Of a stretch of DNA of 64,000 nt, positions 57,807-64,000 are shown one piece after another. Below the pieces are notes generated by a model. The model made no database searches, was not told the DNA's origin, and was given only the letters and a program-made list of their open reading frames with translations. How positions within the stretch are numbered: position 1 is the first letter of the stretch; every line of letters begins with the position of its first letter. Origin of the DNA: Saxidomus purpurata (taxonomy: Eukaryota > Mollusca > Bivalvia > Venerida > Veneridae); the NCBI GenBank assembly GCA_022818135.1, contig JAFMSR010000007.1, positions 3,898,181 through 3,962,180 of the forward strand, given 5' to 3'. The translations under genes were made by a program, and so were the position numbers.

Positions 57807-58171
57807 CAAGCCCCTGTGACCTTGACCTTTGACCTAGTTACCAATAACATGGACCATGCACGACTAGGCATGGTTTTTATCACTTCTGTGAAGTATCATT
57901 AAATTCTGACCAGGGGTTTTGGAGATTAATCATCCACAAGATTTTACTATCTTGAGCCCCTGTGACCTTTACCTTTGACCCAGTGACCCGAAACATAGAC
58001 CATGCAAAACTAGACATTGTGATTATCACTTCTGTGAAGTATCGTTAAATTCTGATGAGGGGTTTTTGAGATTTAGTGTCCACAAGATTATGTCTATGAA
58101 CAGATGGACGGATGAACAGACAAGCTGAATCAAGTATACCCCACCCCTTACACTTTGTGTTCAGGGGTATA

Positions 58172-60697
58172 TTCAAAGCTTTTTTTATCTTAAATAGAAA
58201 AATATACTTATAATACTAACCGTGTATTTTATAAGAAATAGTATATCCATGATTGTCTGGCTGTTTCACAGGTGTGAAATGATGTAATATATGATTAACC
58301 CATAAAATAAGACATATTTCACACTATATAGGCAATATGTAACAGATGAATACCCTTTATATACATTTTCATATCATGTAAATGATACACACTGAATGCT
58401 GGGTATGTCAATGAATTTTGTGACACCGTCAAATCCGGAGCTAGATAGAGTCACTGTCGCTAATAGTTGGATCTCCAGACTGCATGTCACAAAAATTGGT
58501 GATCCAATTATTTATGTGATTAGTATAAAGCCTCTGTGGTAAAAAGAACCTAAAGATAGCTTGACATTGACCCCTTAACCATCCTATTAACATTTAAATC
58601 AATCTACACCATACATCAGTTATGGTAATTACTGCCTACTTTTCCAAAACCTTTGCCTTCAAAACAATTAGGGGTCATCTGCTTGCCAGCTTAACTAACC
58701 AACTTACCAAGATTGAGGAACTTAGGCCAAAGCGTTTCTAGTAATTGATTAGACAAGGTTTGGACTACCGACAGACCAAACAGACATTTCTATCTACCTC
58801 AAACATTTGTGTGAAGTTTCACTTAAAATCTGTATTGCAATAATTGAAATACAAGAATACAAAAAACTTCCCATTTCAAAAAACCCCGCAGAAACAATAA
58901 TCAAACAACAGATGAATATCCAATCAGAAATGCATCACTAGTATACAGTATACTAAGTCTTACAGCAGTCTTTGGAAAATTTGTTAAAAGCATGGTCCTG
59001 AACTTTTAACAGGTGCCTGAATTAAATTAATTTAAGCAGGCACACCACAAGCTCTTAACCTGAGATACATTCAAATGAACCTATAGCATCCAAACACTGC
59101 TTAATAACCAAAGTGTACCAATGGTACCCATTAAACTCTAAACCAATATCAAAGCCTGTAATTATAAAGTTTAAAGAATATTAACACATTTGATACTTTA
59201 GCACTGATGTAAACATGATAAAATCCAAGATTTCTAAAATGTAAACTCAGATGTATCCAGTCTTAATTAAAACACTGCTTTAGCTTCCTTCTATTGTATA
59301 CTGAAGACCAGATCAGAGAAAGACCCCGTTCACATGGTACACATCATAATAAGAGGTCTATCTCTGTATGAAAACTTAACCTTTGTAAGAAGTCACCCGG
59401 AACAAAGCAACCATTTGACTGAAGCTGAACAAGGGCTAACCAGGATCCTGTTAAATGTATGTAGAAATATTAGCTTATAAAATGGGACAGCATTCTTACA
59501 AATGGTATTGTACAACAAACAGCCCTTTTTTGGAAAGAAAACACTTCATACTAAACAGCCTGGCCTCTTTTTAAGAAAGATTCAAAATGAAGAATATATT
59601 TTTTAAAGAAATAAGAAGGTTGCTTTTTTATTTCTAAATTTTACTGTGCCATACTGAAAGTTAAACTTTACACCTAGCAATAACTGAAAGCCATGACATC
59701 AAGATGAGGTGGCCATAAAGCTTTTTACTGCCATCATTTACAAAGTATAACCATGTGAACAAGACCTTGATTTACATATATATAAAGTGATATTGTACAG
59801 ACATCACTTCCTAGCATTAACCTCAAACAGATGGCTTCTCAATTGACTCATCAATCACAATTTCAATCAGAATGTTAAAGTCACATCTACTGTGATACTC
59901 TACAGAAACAATAGGGAAGAAAACTAGAAGGAAAATATATACATTGTAGTACAACAAATGTATAAATAAAACATTAAATTAAATGTAAAATTCAAATGAA
60001 ATTGTTTCTCATTAAGATCTACCAGAGTATCTGTAGGTGTCAATTAAGTATTACCTTAACTCTACCCGCCACTCTACATTGACATACACCAGTGATAGAG
60101 GGATATAATTTTGCAACACTTTTAAGATTTTTGCTACCTTCATTCAAAAGAAATGACCTTGAAATATCGACTGTTATGTTGTTTTATAGAATTACAGAAT
60201 TTTTTAAGAAAGAAAGGAACTATAATTTTGCAACTGTATAAGTTCCATTAAATTGATAAACCAAGGGCACATAACTCTTCAACATCTGTTGAGAATGCTT
60301 ATGCAGTAAAGGAACTTGACAAAGATCTAATTGGGATATGAATAATCTGACTAATTATTTTAAGGGATGACAATGAAATATAAGTGCTCACTGCCAAAGA
60401 AAGTAAATTTTGATGATAAGGCCAAAAAATCAAAATGTGTGTTTTGGGTCTCCTTTCAAAACACATATTTAGGCCAGTCAGTCAGTCGGTCGCTAATAGT
60501 TTTTTTTTTTAATTCATTTTCCAAGTTTGCTCTAAAACACCTGAAAATTTGTCTTTTTTATCTTTTTCTTATAAAATAAAGTTTGAGGTCAGAATTAAAA
60601 AGTTAAAGTCAGTCGGGAAACACATATTTCAATTGGCCTTACACATTATGTATACTGTTTTTGCCAAGTTTCAGTGCAATAAAGGCAGTTTGCATAT
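58172..60697. other. Long stretch without a supported gene
   Basis: Mostly unique AT-rich sequence. It should contain or lead to the missing first PPIP5K exon, but no frame could be joined in phase to exon 1. A minus-strand Met at about 58249 opens a 20-residue hydrophobic frame that has no support. Confidence 0.45.
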
Positions 60698-62402
60698 AAA
60701 CTAGATGCCCACGTGCAACATGTCGAGCCCGCCATATGTCAAAAGGGCTAACTCCTTACCAAGTAGAGATGGGTCAAAATACACCTAAATATTGGATGTA
60801 ACATGCATGTTGTACCACAGAAAAGCGGTCTCGATTTTTCTCTACGGCCAGTAATAACAAGAGCTGTCCCTCACAAATGACGAACGCCCCCGAAAGAGGT
60901 GCCTCACAGTCTGTGTCCTCTCCATGTGCTCAATAAATGTGCTATGTAATTTTAAAATCCTTCCATGCATGACAGAGTAATCATGCATACAGTATTCCAT
61001 TACTTTAAACACTAAGTGTGACCTTGACCTTTGAGGTAGGGACTTGGGTCTTGCACGCGACACATCCGCTTGATGTGCTAGACATTTGTGCCAAGTTATT
61101 TTAAAATCCTTCAAAGCATAATAAAGTTATAGTCCGGACACAAATGTATGCATATATACAGGATTCCTTTACCTATAAACTGTAAGTGTGACCTTGACCT
61201 TTGTGGCAGGGATGTGGGTCTTGCACGCGACACGTCGTCTTGATGTGCTAGACATTTGTGCCAAATTATTTTAAAATCCTTAAAGGCATGACAAAGTTAC
61301 AGTCCGGACACGAATGTGTGCATATATGCATATATAGAGGAATCCATTACCTTCAAACTCTAAGTGTGACCTTGACCTTTGAGGTAGGGACGTGGGTCTT
61401 GCACGCGACACGTCGTCTTGATGTGCTAGACATTTGTGCCAAGTTATTTTAAAATCCTTCAATGCATGACAAAGTTACAGTCCGGACACGAATGTGTGCA
61501 TATATGCATATATAGAGGAATCCATTACCTTCAAACTCTAAGTATGACCTTGACCTTTGAGCTAGGGACGTGGGTCTTGCACGCGACACATCGTCTTGAT
61601 GTGCTAGACATGTGTGCCTAGTTATTTTAAAATCCTTCTATGCATGACAGAGTTACAGTCCGGACACGAATGTGTGCATATATAGAGGATTCCATAACCT
61701 TCATACTCCAAGTGTGACCTTGACCTTTGAGGTAGGGATGTGGGTCTTGCACGCGCCACGTCGTCTTGATGTGCTAGACATGTGTGCCAAGTTATTTTAA
61801 AATCCTTCAATGCATGACAGAGTTACAGTCCGGACACGAATTTGTAAGTGGGGATGCACGGACGGACGGACAGACGGTGCGATTTTAATATGCCGCCCTT
61901 TGGGGGCATAAAAAAGTTACAATATAAGCTATTTATAGTAACAACAAGGGGAAGTAATTCTAAAAACAAGGGTAACCATGGTGGTGAACATTTGTACAAG
62001 TAACTCAAAATCCCTCCATGCTGAAGAAGAAATGCCCAGACAAACATATTCTTGACTTTGAACTTTACCTCTAAGGTGACCTTGACCTTGACCTACATGT
62101 AGGGACCTGGTTCTGCCATGCCCCGTCTCATGAGGTGAACTTGTGCCAAGTTTACTCCAACGAAAGTGCCGACAGCTTCTTGTTTGCCACCACCCTTGAC
62201 CTTAAACCTAGGGACCTGGTTCTTGCGCATGACACTCCGTCTCATGATGGTGAACATTTGTGCCAAGTAACATCAAAATCCCTCCATGCATGAAAAAGAA
62301 ATGGTCCGGACAAAATCGGACGGACGCACTGACAGCGCACATACACCGAACCGCCAAAAGTGACAATTATATCGAGCTCACCGCAAGCGGGCTAGACAAA
62401 AA
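60698..62402 (-). mobile_element. Helentron-like element, family L, with nested F copy
   Basis: Starts aaactagatgcccacgtgca then acatgtcgagcccgcc. Ends accgcaagcgggctagacaa, so gtcgagcccgc pairs with gcgggctagac. Its own units (aaatccctccatgc, accttgaccttgacctac) occupy 61920-62310. A cggacggacgcactgacagc tract precedes the end. Confidence 0.58.
60857..61915 (-). mobile_element. Helentron-like element, family F, best copy
   Basis: Starts acaagagctgtccctcacaa then atgacgaacgcccccgaaag. Ends ccctttgggggcataaaaaa. Five tandem units of 175-177 bp, nearly identical in the last four, with gtgaccttgacctttgaggt and gcgacacgtcgtcttgatgt. A gacggacggacagacgg tract precedes the end. The PTSLPQRSRSHLEF-like frames on the minus strand are repeat shadows. 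Confidence 0.8.
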
Positions 62403-62775
62403 CCACATGCTGCACTACCATATACTATGTTTGTTATATCAAGAGAATACTATTAAATTCCAAAGACAAAACTTTGCAAGGTATGGTGGATGCATGCCAA
62501 AAATGTGTCCATCACATCTACACTTCATGGTAACTATGTTTCCAATATTTCCATACAATACCTGGAACTTGAACACTAACACCTTAACTCAGGGGGGCTA
62601 ATGGAGAAACAACACGTCAAACACCGAGATTAAGTAACCGCTTAAGTTCATGAGCCATTATAAGAACAGACTGACAGAGACACAGACCTACAAAGTAGCT
62701 AAATTGAACAGTAGGTTTCAGGTCTACACTACTTTATCATGACCTAAGCTTGCTTACCAAGACAGAACACACTAA
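62403..62775. other. Stretch without a supported gene
   Basis: Unique-looking. The frame at 62260-62601 begins in the L element and has no family motif. Confidence 0.45.
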
Positions 62776-63640
62776 TCAAGAAAATAGGGCCAAAATGGCT
62801 TTAATCGCTTTGTCATGTCACTTCCTGGTGGTAGATTATAGTTAATGTTATATACAACAATAAGTTTCCACCATATACCCATTTAAAAAAATAATCCCCC
62901 CCCCTTTATAATGTCAATTTTACCCGGCATATTTGAATAAACTAAATGTAGAGTAAACCTAAATGCAACAGGCCAAAGATCTAGGCCCTAGGCCTTGTGG
63001 TTTCAAGACAACATTTTCTATTTTAAAACATAGGTCCTATCGAATAAGCACCCCCGAAAGGGGTAAATTTTGACCATGGGCTTCTGATTTTAACATTTTT
63101 TGTAGAGGTCCACTACATATTGCTATATTCTAAATATCTAAGCTCTGGGCCTAGTGGTTCTAGACAAGAAGAATTTTGAAGTCTTCCATATAAAAGCCTA
63201 TGTGAAATCAAGTGATCCTGGGCAGAGTCAATTTTGAACTGGGGGTCATGATTTGAACAATCTTCATAGGGATCAACTAGGCAGTGATACATGCCAAATA
63301 TCTAAGCTCTAGGTCTTGTGGCTTTAGAGATGAAGAATTTTAAAGATTTTCCTATATAAGCCTAAATAAAATCAAGTGACCCCCAGGCAGGGTCAATTTT
63401 GACCCAGGGGTCATGTTTTTAACAATCCTACAGGCAATGCAACATGCTAAATATCTAAAGCTCTACGCCTTGCGGTTTCAGAGAAAAAGATTTTTTTGCA
63501 ACCTAGAGTTCTGTATGGAATGGAATTAATTGAAAACTAGGCAATGTATGACAGGGCGTCATAATGAACATCCTTGTCAAGTTTCATCAACAATGACTGC
63601 CAGATGATATCTTGTTTGAAAGAAATGTGAACGTTTGGCG
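62776..63640 (-). mobile_element. Degenerate family A element
   Basis: Head caagaaaatagggccaaaat then ggctttaatcgc. A-type body phrases (tctaagctctgggccta, gtcatgatttgaacaatctt, aagtgacccccaggcagggt). No clear end is seen. Confidence 0.55.
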
Positions 63641-64000
63641 CAGAGGAAGATGTGATCTTAAAAAGTTTTACTATATTATTCTTTGGCATACTAAGCGACT
63701 GACTAGACATTGATTATTTCGGGCCAATTCGAACATCTTGGTTTCCGTGGAAAACTAGCCTGAACTTTAGCATGCCAAGTACTAAGCCATGGCAACTTGG
63801 AACTTGTTTACAGATATGTAGCTTTTTACAGTTTTATACCTATTTATTGCCATAGCACAGAGTTCTGCATGAATGTTATCTTGAACAAGTTTTCTATAGC
63901 TTTATATAGGAAATGCATTCCTACCAGTGTTGAATTAGAATTGAAATAAAAAATTCTGATATGTCAATTTTAGAGAAAAGGCAAATTCATTTCTTGACAA
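63641..64000. other. Window edge, no gene seen
   Basis: AT-rich, possibly further A-type remnant (catagcacagagttctgcat also occurs near 1590). No coding signal. Confidence 0.45.

Larger units (their letters stand above)
54965..58171 (-). mobile_element. Family H element with large insertions
   Basis: Head-like caccccactgacacagtata at 54972 matches the head body of the copy at 19413. The body resumes at about 55430 (ttggacctgcacaaatt) and again at 57807, and ends tttgtgttcaggggtatat. A microsatellite-bearing stretch and a hAT-like element interrupt it. Confidence 0.6.

Noticed and set aside
58201..58260. Possible first PPIP5K exon (MDILFLIKYT)
   Set aside because: It does not resemble the acidic N-terminus of the family, and its donor-like GTTAGT alone is weak support.
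60842..61810. Frames with ARPTSLPQRSRSHLEF
   Set aside because: Repeated translation of F-family units, also present at 11167 and 56105.

Overview
The window looks like animal nuclear DNA, most likely from a bivalve mollusc. The protein-coding content is one intron-rich gene whose exons read as an animal PPIP5K. The gaps are packed with tandem-core repeats that close in palindromic tacccccg / cgggggta ends, the kind of non-autonomous element ('pearl', Helentron-like) known from bivalves. The species cannot be named from sequence alone. No bacterial gene, operon, rRNA, tRNA or CRISPR array was seen.

The gene lies on the minus strand and runs from right to left. Twenty-four coding exons between 52486 and 11805, plus one duplicated exon, were rebuilt by matching GT/AG borders, codon phase and family motifs. 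Together they read as an inositol hexakisphosphate / diphosphoinositol-pentakisphosphate kinase (PPIP5K, VIP1). The order is: ATP-grasp kinase domain (exons 1-7), histidine-phosphatase-like domain opened by RHGDRTP (exons 8-20), then a long acidic tail (exons 21-24). The set codes for about 1305 residues from exon 1 onward and every junction keeps phase. The initiator exon was not found, and the 3' end is ambiguous: either a stop at 11805 or a further splice at 11884. Exon 10 exists in two homologous versions, 10a and 10b. Each joins its neighbours in frame, but including both gives a frameshift and an early stop, so they look like mutually exclusive alternatives.

The rest of the window is intron or flank, and about half of it is repeats. 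At least nine families with unrelated cores (called A-I, K and L here) share one layout, read left to right on the plus strand: a short hairpin, a short arm, tandem cores of about 145-177 bp often carrying gtgaccttgacc, a GC-rich gacgga-type tract, the inverse of the arm, and an A-rich end. Read on the minus strand this is the Helentron (Helitron2) layout, with asymmetric terminal inverted repeats and a 3' hairpin. All of the roughly 27 copies recognised point the same way, in the sense direction of the gene. Several are nested two or three deep.

Other repeats are a 28-bp satellite of about 80 copies beside exon 1 (52598-54835), hAT-like elements (433-751 and 55699-57806), small inverted-repeat elements (28941-29676, 35140-35340, 36431-36560), a GAAT microsatellite, and several minisatellites. 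The stretches left over show no gene that I can support.
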